Of a stretch of DNA of 64,000 nt, positions 25,141 to 35,002 are shown one piece after another (the stretch's first letter is position 1; each line of letters opens with the position of its first letter). The stretch spans positions 1 to 64,000 of the forward strand of contig NZ_JANFLU010000004.1 in assembly GCF_024385525.1 (NCBI RefSeq). The letters are read 5' to 3'. Origin of the DNA: Arthrobacter sp. zg-Y238. Its GTDB lineage: Bacteria; Actinomycetota; Actinomycetes; Actinomycetales; Micrococcaceae. A program made the position numbers and the translations under genes. The notes under the pieces are model-generated. The model saw only the letters and a program-made list of their open reading frames with translations, was not told the DNA's origin and made no database searches.

Positions 25141-26498
25141 GGCTTAACTATGCCGGAGTTCAGTTGCGAAGCGGACTGCAGCGCGTCCGTGTTGCGCGCT
25201 GTCATGCGGCGGGCGGCCAGCGCGCCGGCAATGGTGATCAGGGACATCAGGGCCAGGACGACGCCGGGATGCCACCACGCGCCGCCGGTTGCGTTGGAGA
25301 ACACCTGGGTGATGGACGGGGTGAATCCGGAGAGGATGCCGGCCAAGCTGTAGGCCAGGGACATTGCCGTGAACCCGGTTCGGGCCGGGAACAGATCCGC
25401 CATCAACCCGCCCAGCGCCGCCCACGCGGCCGTCGGCGCGATGCCGCCGATCAGGATGGTCAGGATATAGACCGGTGTGGTGGCGTTGCTGATGATGAAG
25501 TACAGCGGGAAGGAGATCAGCAGGGTCGCAACGGCCCCGGCCATCACCATCCGTGCCGAACCGATCCGGTTCGCCAGGAAACCGAACGCGGGGATGGTTG
25601 CCAGCTGCAGCACCGAACCGACCAATGCGGCGTTCAGGACCGTGGATTCGGACAGCCCCAGCACCGTTGTCCCGTAGGACTGGGTGTAGGTGGTCATCAG
25701 GAAGTAGGAGCCGATACCCAGCAGCGCAGCGGCGGCTGCCACCAGGACCGCAGCCCACTGGGTGCGGAGCACCTCCAGCAGCGGAACCCGGGTGATCTGG
25801 TGGGCCTGTGCCACGCCCTTGAAAACGGGGGTTTCATCGATGGCCAGCCGCAGGTACAGGGCGATGCCCATGAACGGGAAGGCCAGCAGGAACGGAATGC
25901 GCCAGACCCCTGCTGCCAGGTCTGCGTCGGAGACCTGGGTGAGCAGCAGGAAGATGCCGGTGACCATGATCGTGCCTACCGGTGAACCGATCTGCGGGAT
26001 GGCCGCGTACAGCGCGCGCTTTCGGGGAGCGGCGTGCTCGGTGGCGATCAGGATGGAACCGCCCCATTCGCCCCCGACGGCCAGGCCCTGGAGCAGGCGC
26101 AGACCCACCAGCAGCAGCGGCGCCCAGATCCCGATGGTGTCGTAGTCCGGCAGCAGGCCGACGGCTCCGGTGGCGGTACCCATCAGGACGATGGTTCCGA
26201 TCAGGGACGTTTTGCGTCCTACCCGGTCGCCGATGTGGCCGAAGAGAATGGCGCCCAGCGGTCGGGCGATGAAGCCCATGCCCAGGGTGAGGAAGGACAG
26301 CAGAATGCCTGTTGCTGCATCCACGTCGGGAAAGAAAATCCGGTTCAGGATCAGGGCTGCGGCGGTGCCGAAGACATAGAAGTCGTAGGACTCCAGGGCG
26401 GTGCCGATAAACGAGGCGCCCGCAACTTTGCGGGCCATCTTGGAAGAGGAGGGGGTGGGGGAAGCGGGCGGTGCGGCCGCTGCGGGTGTAGTAGACAC
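25137..26498 (-). CDS. MFS transporter, metabolite:H+ symporter (MHS/ShiA-like) family
   Basis: This 453-residue protein has 12 predicted membrane helices. The MHS signatures are [36 protein letters not shown] (loop 2-3 motif) and [19 protein letters not shown]. Relatives import shikimate, alpha-ketoglutarate, proline/betaine or protocatechuate with protons. Coupling to aroQ (4-nt overlap) makes shikimate, quinate or dehydroshikimate a reasonable guess. The start is GTG at 26498, with GACAAT 8 nt upstream as a possible -10 box. The divergent neighbour on the other side of a 79-bp gap is a TetR gene read the same way, so it is not a dedicated divergent regulator. Confidence 0.88.
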   Translation of the reverse strand: MSTTPAAAAPPASPTPSSSKMARKVAGASFIGTALESYDFYVFGTAAALILNRIFFPDVDAATGILLSFLTLGMGFIARPLGAILFGHIGDRVGRKTSLIGTIVLMGTATGAVGLLPDYDTIGIWAPLLLVGLRLLQGLAVGGEWGGSILIATEHAAPRKRALYAAIPQIGSPVGTIMVTGIFLLLTQVSDADLAAGVWRIPFLLAFPFMGIALYLRLAIDETPVFKGVAQAHQITRVPLLEVLRTQWAAVLVAAAAALLGIGSYFLMTTYTQSYGTTVLGLSESTVLNAALVGSVLQLATIPAFGFLANRIGSARMVMAGAVATLLISFPLYFIISNATTPVYILTILIGGIAPTAAWAALGGLMADLFPARTGFTAMSLAYSLAGILSGFTPSITQVFSNATGGAWWHPGVVLALMSLITIAGALAARRMTARNTDALQSASQLNSGIVKP

Positions 26499-26577
26499 AG
26501 ACAGGAATTGTCCTAGCAGCGGAGGCTTTCACCAAGTCCATGAGTCCAACGTCACACCGGGCCGGATTTCCGCGGCG

Positions 26578-27153
26578 CTACGAGGACTGTCCCGGCTCCG
26601 GAAGGTGCGGGAGGATCAGCGCCTTCCCGGCGGTGATCAGTGCCGGTTCGACGGCGGTCCCGTCCGCCACGTATCCATGCACCATTGCCCCGTCCCGCAG
26701 CATAAGCAGCTGGTCCGCGAGCTGTCCGGCGTCTGCGGCGCCCAGTTGCTGCAGCCGCCCGGTGACCAGGGAATGGAGCCAGGCCCGGTGCTCCGAAACA
26801 ACCACGCGGACGGGGTGGCCGGGATCGGCATATTCCGCTGCCGCATTGATGAACGGGCAGCCGCGGAAGCCTGCGCTGCACGCCTCGGAACCCATCGCTT
26901 CGGCGAACTGCAGCAGCCCGGTGCACGGATCCGGATCCAGCTCCGCTGCCCGCGCCTGCATCGCCGCCGACTGCTCCCGCAGGTACGCGACCACGAGATC
27001 ATCCTTCGAGCGGAAGTAGCGGTAGAAGGTCACCTTCGTGGTGCCGGCAGCGGCAATGATCTTGTCCGCGCTGACTGCCCGGATCCCCTCTCGGTAAAAC
27101 AGGAGAGAGGCCTGTGCCAGGATCCGCTCCCGCACGGGTGTAGCTGCCATCAT
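26578..27153 (-). CDS. TetR/AcrR family transcription regulator
   Basis: This 191-residue repressor has an N-terminal helix-turn-helix (about 8-55: RERILAQASLLFYREGIRAVSADKIIAAAGTTKVTFYRYFRSKDDL in parts) and a C-terminal ligand domain with a CSAGFRGCPFIN segment holding two Cys. The ATG at 27153 has AGGGGA upstream. It is divergent from ohr across 87 bp carrying a palindrome (27179-27200), so it very likely controls ohr and itself. The paired Cys could sense peroxide, but that is speculation. Most ohr genes are controlled by a MarR-type OhrR, so this pairing differs from the usual. Confidence 0.88.
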   Translation of the reverse strand: MMAATPVRERILAQASLLFYREGIRAVSADKIIAAAGTTKVTFYRYFRSKDDLVVAYLREQSAAMQARAAELDPDPCTGLLQFAEAMGSEACSAGFRGCPFINAAAEYADPGHPVRVVVSEHRAWLHSLVTGRLQQLGAADAGQLADQLLMLRDGAMVHGYVADGTAVEPALITAGKALILPHLPEPGQSS

Positions 27154-27178
27154 GGTTCCCCTGACTCCCTCACTTGCA

Positions 27179-27200
27179 GTAGACGTACTAGTTAGTCTAC
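27179..27200. promoter_or_regulatory. Palindromic operator between tetR and ohr
   Basis: GTAGAC (27179-27184) and GTCTAC (27195-27200) flank a central ACTAGT palindrome. A third GTCTAC half-site lies at 27207-27212. The size and position, between divergent genes, fit a TetR dimer site. Confidence 0.6.
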
Positions 27201-27240
27201 CTTGAGGTCTACCGACTTTCCCCCACAAAAGGAGTTCCCC

Positions 27241-27663
27241 ATGAGCGCTTTGTACACTGCCGCTGCCACCGCCACCGGAGACGGACGCAACGGCGAAGCC
27301 CGTACCAGCGACGGCAAGCTCGAGGTGAACCTGTCCACTCCGACCGAAATGGGCGGTTCCGGCGAAGGCACGAACCCCGAGCAGCTTTTTGCCACCGGTT
27401 ACGCCGCCTGCTTCCTTTCCGCACTGAAGATGATTGCCCGCGCAGAAAAGGCGCCGATCTCGGATGCCGCCGTAACGGCGGACGTCAGCATCTTCAAGAA
27501 CGACGACGGCGGCTTCAAGCTGGGCGTTGAACTCCACGTGGAGATGTCCGGCGTCGACGAAGCAACTGCGGACAAGCTGACCCAAGCCGCCCACCAGGTC
27601 TGCCCCTACTCCAACGCCACCCGCGGCAACATTGACGTGAACCTGGACGTCACCGTCGGCTAA
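27241..27663 (+). CDS. ohr: Organic hydroperoxide resistance protein (Ohr/OsmC family)
   Basis: Ohr reduces organic and fatty acid hydroperoxides with a pair of Cys, in the cytosol as a dimer. The 140 residues show the reactive Cys in YAACFLSALKMIA (about 60) and the resolving Cys in HQVCPYSNATRGNI (about 124), with the GTNPEQLFATGYAACF signature. The ATG at 27241 has AAAGGAG upstream; a 13-residue longer reading is unlikely. It is divergent from a TetR regulator with a palindromic operator in between, and is followed by a long terminator. Confidence 0.95.
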   Translation: MSALYTAAATATGDGRNGEARTSDGKLEVNLSTPTEMGGSGEGTNPEQLFATGYAACFLSALKMIARAEKAPISDAAVTADVSIFKNDDGGFKLGVELHVEMSGVDEATADKLTQAAHQVCPYSNATRGNIDVNLDVTVG

Positions 27664-27676
27664 GGGTTACAGGGTT

Positions 27677-27728
27677 AAACAACAGCAGGTGCCGTCCCCC
27701 GGATCGGGGAGGGCACCTGCTGTTGTTT
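27677..27728. terminator. Long bidirectional terminator between ohr and acs
   Basis: A perfect 17-bp stem (27677-27693 with 27712-27728) is flanked by A3 and T3. An inner CCCC/GGGG pair extends it. It lies between convergent genes. Confidence 0.88.
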
Positions 27729-27752
27729 GGTGCTGTGTCTATTTCGCTGTGC

Positions 27753-29741
<1,989 letters not shown>

Positions 29742-29827
29742 GGTTGAACCCTTTCACTTCGCTGAAAATCCATCACTTGGGGAATCGTGCATGGCTGCAA
29801 ACCACCCTATCGCCGGATTTGGGTCGA

Positions 29828-29843
29828 TGTGTCCGCGCTCACA
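29828..29843. promoter_or_regulatory. Candidate Crp/GlxR site upstream of acs
   Basis: TGTGTCCGCGCTCACA matches TGTGA-N6-TCACA with one mismatch. It sits 87-102 nt upstream of the acs start codon. A crp gene is in the same window, and acs is a known Crp target in other bacteria. Binding is inferred. Confidence 0.5.
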
Positions 29844-29880
29844 TAATCAGTCACAAAACGGCGTGATTATGCGGTGAGCG
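29836..29880. repeat. Bipartite inverted repeat upstream of acs
   Basis: CGCTCAC (29836-29842) pairs with GTGAGCG (29874-29880), and ATAATCA (29843-29849) with TGATTAT (29864-29870). The two arms are nested and share a centre. It overlaps the Crp-like site. The remaining 300-bp gap (29742-30044) shows nothing else I can name. Confidence 0.6.
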
Positions 29881-30044
29881 GTATGTCACTCCGCCGGGAC
29901 GCGCCGCCCCTGCGCTAGTCTGCCTCGCCGTCGTTGATTAGGCTGTCTGAAGGAAGCAACCGCCTACGTACCGTAGATGCGCACCTCCCGTTGCCTGGCG
30001 CCCCCGTGCGGTCTAGGGACAGGTGGTCGTGAATGGAGATCAGT

Positions 30045-31310
30045 ATGAACAACCCCCCTGTTGAGAACGAGGCCCGCACCACGGCCGGATCTTCGGAAAC
30101 CGGCGGACACCCCTCCGCGACAGACAAGGGCCTGCCGGCACATCCGGCTGCCACGGACCAGGAAGCCCTCATTGGGCCCTTCGGGCTTCGGGACACCGTT
30201 GTAGGCGGCTCGGTCCTCGTCATGCTCGTGGGTAGCATCCTGCCGTTCTTCACGGTGACCCGTCTCGGGTTTGAAGAGGACTTCAACCTTTGGAATGCGT
30301 TCTCCCTGTTCTTCATCGGCATCGGCATCCTGCTGCCGCTGCTGGTTGCCGGACTGTTTGCCGGCCGCCGCCTCGCCCCCACGATGAAGCCCCGCGTGGG
30401 ATCGCTCTCCCTGGACCAGTTCGCCTCTGTGACGGCTGTGCTGGCCCTGGCTTTCTTCTTCATCCAGACGGTGACCGACTTCAGCGTCGGCGCGATGGTC
30501 GCGTTGGTCGGTTCCCTGGGCCTGGTGGTGTCCACCACCCTGGCGCCGCACCTGCCCTTCTTTGCCCGGGAATTCCGTAACCGCCCCGAAGCAGCCGCCG
30601 CACTGACTGCCCGCGACGCTTTGCCGCTGCGTCCCCGTCCGGCCCGCCCGAAGCCGGAAGCAAAGCCGGAGACGGAGAACGCCGCCGGCGCCCGCCGTTT
30701 CACCAACCCGCTGCGCCGCAACGAGGACGCCCACCGCAACGAGGACGCCCGCACCACCGTGCATGAGGCGCCGAGCCAGAGCAGCACTGATGTTTCCGCT
30801 CCCGGCGGCACCGCCGTCGTCGGAACCTCCGGTGCATCGGCCGCCGCTCCCGCCACCTCCGTGCAGGAGACCTCCACCCCGTCGACGCAGGTTTCCCCCG
30901 CCACGGCATCACCGGCTACGCAGGCGCAGCCCGCTGCCGCTCCCGCCGCCGGCTTGCGGGCCGAGGAGCCCATGGCCGCCACCACCGTGAACCCGGTGGT
31001 CCGCGATGCCGGAGCCCGCGAAGCGTCCGCAGCAGGGGCCCACGAAGCGGAATCCGCCTCAGCGGAACCCATCACCGCTACCCGTGACGAGTCCGAAGCA
31101 GTGGTGGAAGCCTTCTGGTTCGCCGTGGGCACTCCCCGCCAGATTGTGGACGAGCGCACCGGACTGCCGCTGTTTATGTTCCACCCGGGTGACTGGGAAC
31201 TGGGTCTTGAGGACCGCGGCGACGAGTTCCTGGTCCAGGACAAGCGCACCGGACGCATCGGCGTGCTGCGCGATCTCAGCAACATTGAGCGCGTCGACGC
31301 CGACCAGTAA
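30045..31310 (+). CDS. Multi-pass membrane protein with long Ala/Pro-rich linker, function unknown
   Basis: This 421-residue protein starts with a polar tail, followed by four membrane helices (about 50-170). A very Ala/Pro/Thr-rich low-complexity linker (about 190-345) comes next, then a C-terminal segment of about 75 residues (AVVEAFWFAVGTPRQIVDERTGLPLFMFHPGDWELGLEDRG in parts) that looks globular and conserved. I recognise no functional domain. The ATG at 30045 is preferred over one 12 nt earlier because GGAG precedes it at normal spacing. Downstream nth starts after 60 bp and may be co-transcribed. Confidence 0.7.
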   Translation: MNNPPVENEARTTAGSSETGGHPSATDKGLPAHPAATDQEALIGPFGLRDTVVGGSVLVMLVGSILPFFTVTRLGFEEDFNLWNAFSLFFIGIGILLPLLVAGLFAGRRLAPTMKPRVGSLSLDQFASVTAVLALAFFFIQTVTDFSVGAMVALVGSLGLVVSTTLAPHLPFFAREFRNRPEAAAALTARDALPLRPRPARPKPEAKPETENAAGARRFTNPLRRNEDAHRNEDARTTVHEAPSQSSTDVSAPGGTAVVGTSGASAAAPATSVQETSTPSTQVSPATASPATQAQPAAAPAAGLRAEEPMAATTVNPVVRDAGAREASAAGAHEAESASAEPITATRDESEAVVEAFWFAVGTPRQIVDERTGLPLFMFHPGDWELGLEDRGDEFLVQDKRTGRIGVLRDLSNIERVDADQ

Positions 31311-31370
31311 GCCAGGCTCGCAGCAGCGGCCACCAGCAGCATCCAACCGTCAGTAGAAGGAATCCCAGCA

Positions 31371-32168
31371 GTGGCAAAGGCAACCGGCAGCGATCCGTCC
31401 CTTCTCGCTTTGAAGCGGAGGGCACGGCGGATCAACCGGATGCTCGGCGAGGTTTATCCCTACGCCGTGGCCGAGCTGGACTTCACCAACGCGTTTGAGC
31501 TGCTGGTGGCCACTGTGCTTTCGGCACAGACCACGGACATCCGGGTTAATGCCGTCACGCCCATCCTGTTTGCCCGCTACCCCGATGCCAAGGCGATGGC
31601 GGAGGCCGGCGAGGAAACGCTGCAGGAGATTCTCCGGCCCACCGGGTTCTTCCGAGCCAAAGCGGCCAGCGTGAAAGCGTTGTCCACCCGGCTGGTCGAT
31701 GAGTTCGACGGCGAAGTGCCGGACCGGCTCGAGGACCTGGTCACCCTGCCCGGCGTCGGCCGGAAGACCGCCAACGTGGTGCTCGGCAATGCCTTCGGCG
31801 TTCCGGGCATCACGGTGGACACCCATTTCGGGCGCCTGTCCCGCCGGTTCGGCTGGACCACCGCCACGGACCCGGTGAAGGTGGAGGAAGACGTCGCGGC
31901 GCTGTTCGAGCCGAAGGACTGGACACCGCTTTCCAACCGGGTGGTGTTCCACGGCCGGCGGGTCTGCCACGCCAAGAAACCCGCCTGCGGCGCCTGCCCC
32001 GTCGCCCAGCTCTGCCCCTCATACGGCGAAGGCGAAACGGACCCCGCGAAGGCACGCAAGCTGCTCAAGTATGAGCTGGCGCCCGGCCGCGAGGAACTGC
32101 ACGCCCGGATGATGGCCGCCGAAACCCGGGCCCAGCTGCGGGCCGCCGGCTTCGGCCTCGAAGCATGA
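31371..32168 (+). CDS. nth: Endonuclease III (DNA glycosylase/AP lyase)
   Basis: Nth removes oxidised pyrimidines and nicks the abasic site. The 265 residues include the helix-hairpin-helix [18 protein letters not shown] with the catalytic Lys (about 126-143), the catalytic Asp in [12 protein letters not shown], and the iron-sulfur loop with Cys spacing C-x6-C-x2-C-x5-C ([17 protein letters not shown]). An extra C-terminal stretch of about 40 residues is present. The GTG start has AAGGA upstream. The stop overlaps the start of the NUDIX gene by 4 nt. Confidence 0.97.
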   Translation: MAKATGSDPSLLALKRRARRINRMLGEVYPYAVAELDFTNAFELLVATVLSAQTTDIRVNAVTPILFARYPDAKAMAEAGEETLQEILRPTGFFRAKAASVKALSTRLVDEFDGEVPDRLEDLVTLPGVGRKTANVVLGNAFGVPGITVDTHFGRLSRRFGWTTATDPVKVEEDVAALFEPKDWTPLSNRVVFHGRRVCHAKKPACGACPVAQLCPSYGEGETDPAKARKLLKYELAPGREELHARMMAAETRAQLRAAGFGLEA

Positions 32169-32848
32169 GCGCCTACGCCGATCTGCGGGCGCTGGGCGTC
32201 TCCGCAGCTACCCGCTCCACCTCCTTCGACGCGAACCTGGAGCTGCTGCGCCGCAGCGTGGACCCGGCCACGGCCCGCCGTGCCGCCGTGCTCATTCTCT
32301 TCGGCAACCTGGATGACAATCCCGCGGACTTCCGCTCCGCCGGGGTGCCCGCCGAACTCGACGTCCTGCTGGTCGAGCGGGCAGCCACACTCAACGACCA
32401 CCCCGGCCAGGTGGCCTTTCCGGGCGGCTCCCTGGATGCCGCCGACGCCGGAACGGAAGCCGCAGCCCTGCGCGAAGCCCGGGAAGAAACCGGGTTGGAC
32501 CCCGACGGCGTCACGGTGCTGGGAACCCTGCCGGAAGTGGGACTGCCCGTCAGCAACTTCCTGGTCACCCCGGTGCTGGGCTGGTGGGACCGGCCCACGC
32601 CGGTGGACGTGGTGGACTACGGGGAATCGGCATCGGTGTTCCGCGTACCGGTGGCGGACCTGCTCAATCCGGAAAACCGGCGCACCGCGGTAATCACCAA
32701 CGGCTCGCGTGCTTACCGTTCTCCCGCCTTCCTCGTGAACGGGGTGCTGGTCTGGGGCTTCACCGGCATCATCCTCAACGCCGTGCTGGAGGAACTGGGC
32801 TGGACCCTGCCCTGGGATGAGAGCCGGGAAATCGTTCCCGCTGTTTAG
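32165..32848 (+). CDS. NUDIX hydrolase of the CoA pyrophosphatase type
   Basis: This 227-residue protein has [16 protein letters not shown] followed by the Nudix box ending [11 protein letters not shown], the UPF0035-like signature of CoA/acyl-CoA pyrophosphatases (NudL/CoAse). It should cleave the diphosphate of CoA derivatives, but substrate choice is inferred. The ATG overlaps the nth stop (ATGA), a pairing common in actinobacteria. It converges with the DNA polymerase gene; only 30 bp separate them and no strong hairpin is seen. Confidence 0.88.
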   Translation: MSAYADLRALGVSAATRSTSFDANLELLRRSVDPATARRAAVLILFGNLDDNPADFRSAGVPAELDVLLVERAATLNDHPGQVAFPGGSLDAADAGTEAAALREAREETGLDPDGVTVLGTLPEVGLPVSNFLVTPVLGWWDRPTPVDVVDYGESASVFRVPVADLLNPENRRTAVITNGSRAYRSPAFLVNGVLVWGFTGIILNAVLEELGWTLPWDESREIVPAV

Positions 32849-32878
32849 CCTTCGCCGGCGCGTCCCGTCGCGGAAACG

Positions 32879-34591
32879 CTACTTGGCGTCCGCGTAGGAG
32901 TCCACGGCAACGGCGACCACCGGGCACTCCAGCGGAATCGGCCCGAACAGCAGTCTCGTGGCCGCCGCCGCTGCTTCCGTCACCAGTGCGCTGACCTCCT
33001 CGACCCGTTCGGCCGGCACCTGGAGCATCACCTCGTCATGCAGGAAAAACACCAGTTCCCCTGCGGGGGAGGACGACGACGCCGCCCGCAGCCGCCGTCG
33101 TATCTCCGCCAGCCAGCACAACGCCCATTCCGCCGCCGTCGCCTGGACCACGAAGTTGCGGGTGAACCTGCCCTGGGCGCGGGCCAGCGAATCGGCGCGG
33201 CGCTGCTCTTCGGCGCTGGTGCTCTGCTGGGCGCGGAGCCAGCGTTCCGATACCGGCGGTGAACTGCGGCCCAGATGGCTGCTCACCGCCTGCCCGGCTT
33301 CACCCGCCCGCGCGCCGCGTTCCACCACGCCGATGGCCTGCGGGTAGGCGCGGGTCAGTACCGGCATCAGCCGGCCCGATTCCCCGCTGGTGGCACCGTA
33401 CATAGCCCCGAGCATCGCCATCTTTGCCTTGGCCCGGTCGCCGTCGAAACTGCGGTCTGCGATGCCCTGGTAGAGGTCCTTGCCACGGGCTGCTGCCGCC
33501 AGTGCATTGTCCTGCCCCAGGGCGGCGAGGACCCGGGGTTCCAGCTGCGCGGCGTCGGCCACGATCAGCCGGTGGCCCGGGTCGGGGCGAACGGCGTCCC
33601 GCACCGTCCTGGGAATCTGCAGCGCACCGCCGCCGCGCGAGGACCACCGCCCGGACACCACGCCGCCCACCACGTATTCGGGCCGGAAGCGGCCGCCGTC
33701 CACCCAGGCATCCAGCCAGGCCCACCCGTTGGCGGTGAGGAGCCGGGAGAGCTTTTTGTACTCCAGCAGCGGCTCGATGGCGGGATGGTCCTGCTGCTGC
33801 AGCTCCCAGGAGCGGGTGCTGCGGACCTCGATGCCGGCGCGGTGCAGGGCGCGCAGCAGCTCCTGCGGGGAATCCGGATTGAAGCCGGGGTTGCCCAGCA
33901 GCCGGCGCAGCTCCGAGACCAGATGTTCGAGCTTTTCGGGGCGCCGGCCCTCCGGCGGCCGGGGGCCGAGGGTGTCCCGGAGCAGGGCTTCGTGAATGTC
34001 CCGGCGCCACGGGATGCCGGATTTTTCCATTTCCACAGCAATCAGGCCGCCGGTGGACTCCGCGACGGCGAGCAGGTTCAGTTTCGCCGGCGACGTGGAA
34101 CGGGCGATCGCCTCCAACTGGTCCGCCAGTTCAGCGGCGAGCTCGGCAGCGGTGGCCTGCTGCGGACCGGCCGCCGCTCCGGCGGGGGCGTCGAGCGTAT
34201 CGAAGATCGAGGTCTGGTCGGGGGAGTGCTGGACGGGGAGCAGCTGGCGGGGCGCCGGATCGGGATCGTCCACCGCGGCGCGCAGCTTTTCGATGTACGG
34301 CGTCGGAGGCACCGATTCGGCAAACCGCAGGATCCCGCGCACCAGCGCGAGGTCATGGCAGCGCTCCACCGTGAGTCCGTCGTCCAGCAGCCGGGAATAG
34401 ACTCCACGGGCGGTTTCCCAGACCCAGCGGACCGGCGCCTGCTCGTAGTGCCTGACGGCTGCAGCCAGCCGGTCCCGGGTAATCACGACGGGGGGCGCGG
34501 ACGGAAGGCCGGCGTCGTCGGTTTCCTGCAGGGTCCAGGTCTCGTCCTTCGCCTGGGCAGCGCCGGTGCCGGGTGCGAGGACGATGTACAT
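32879..34591 (-). CDS. Family A DNA polymerase with degenerate 3'-5' exonuclease-like N-domain
   Basis: This 570-residue protein is the actinobacterial 'bifunctional 3'-5' exonuclease/DNA polymerase', a second Pol I-like enzyme lacking the 5' nuclease. The N-terminal 200 residues are exonuclease-like without clear DEDD acids. The polymerase part has motif A DAAQLEPRVLA (for DYSQIELR), motif B RAKAKMAMLGAMYG and motif C FFLHDEVML. The catalytic Asp and the HDE are present, and Arg, Lys and Tyr of motif B are kept, but the position equal to E. coli Phe762 is Leu. The start at 34591 (MYIVLAPG) has GAGAAT 6 nt upstream. A role in repair synthesis is likely but not shown. Confidence 0.85.
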   Translation of the reverse strand: MYIVLAPGTGAAQAKDETWTLQETDDAGLPSAPPVVITRDRLAAAVRHYEQAPVRWVWETARGVYSRLLDDGLTVERCHDLALVRGILRFAESVPPTPYIEKLRAAVDDPDPAPRQLLPVQHSPDQTSIFDTLDAPAGAAAGPQQATAAELAAELADQLEAIARSTSPAKLNLLAVAESTGGLIAVEMEKSGIPWRRDIHEALLRDTLGPRPPEGRRPEKLEHLVSELRRLLGNPGFNPDSPQELLRALHRAGIEVRSTRSWELQQQDHPAIEPLLEYKKLSRLLTANGWAWLDAWVDGGRFRPEYVVGGVVSGRWSSRGGGALQIPRTVRDAVRPDPGHRLIVADAAQLEPRVLAALGQDNALAAAARGKDLYQGIADRSFDGDRAKAKMAMLGAMYGATSGESGRLMPVLTRAYPQAIGVVERGARAGEAGQAVSSHLGRSSPPVSERWLRAQQSTSAEEQRRADSLARAQGRFTRNFVVQATAAEWALCWLAEIRRRLRAASSSSPAGELVFFLHDEVMLQVPAERVEEVSALVTEAAAAATRLLFGPIPLECPVVAVAVDSYADAK

Positions 34592-34597
34592 GCTTCT

Positions 34598-34603
34598 ATT
34601 CTC
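34598..34603 (-). promoter_or_regulatory. -10 box of leaderless polymerase gene
   Basis: GAGAAT on the minus strand, 6 nt before the ATG at 34591. The same box with the same spacing precedes the helicase gene at 45334. Confidence 0.4.
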
Positions 34604-34728
34604 ACCCGGAACGGGCAGCACGGTGATTTGCCGCTGCTTAGCCGCTCCTTTGCCGAGCCGGGCCCGGGAAACCGGCGGCGCGGCGATAGGGGAGACTGGA
34701 AGCTCACCAACTCTCAGGGCGGAACCAC

Positions 34729-34995
34729 TTGATCACTCTTCAGCAGGACAATGACGGCTTTATTCGGATGGACCGGCATTTCCCGGCCTCGGCCTCCATC
34801 GCGGTCCGCTTCAGCGACGGCACCAGCGAAGTGCTCACCGGCGCCCGGCTGAACCAGGCGTACGACGACGCCGTGGCCGTTTTCCGTGCCAAGAACCATC
34901 TGGATGCCAAGGGCTTCTCCCGCGTACCAAAGAAGGTTTTCCCCGGCGCCAACAAGATCAATGTTGTTCCGGTGCAGCCCGGGATGGGCAACTAG
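34729..34995 (+). CDS. Small protein of unknown function
   Basis: This 88-residue protein starts at a TTG with AGGGCGG upstream; no ATG or GTG fits better. It is basic and appears globular (FPASASIAVRFSDGTSEVLTG, then LNQAYDDAVAVFRAKNH and SRVPKKVFPGANKINVVP). I see no membrane helix, signal or known domain. It is divergent from the polymerase gene and ends 7 bp before the convergent monooxygenase fusion. Codon use looks like its neighbours, so it is probably real. Confidence 0.6.
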   Translation: MITLQQDNDGFIRMDRHFPASASIAVRFSDGTSEVLTGARLNQAYDDAVAVFRAKNHLDAKGFSRVPKKVFPGANKINVVPVQPGMGN

Positions 34996-35002
34996 CCCAG
35001 AC

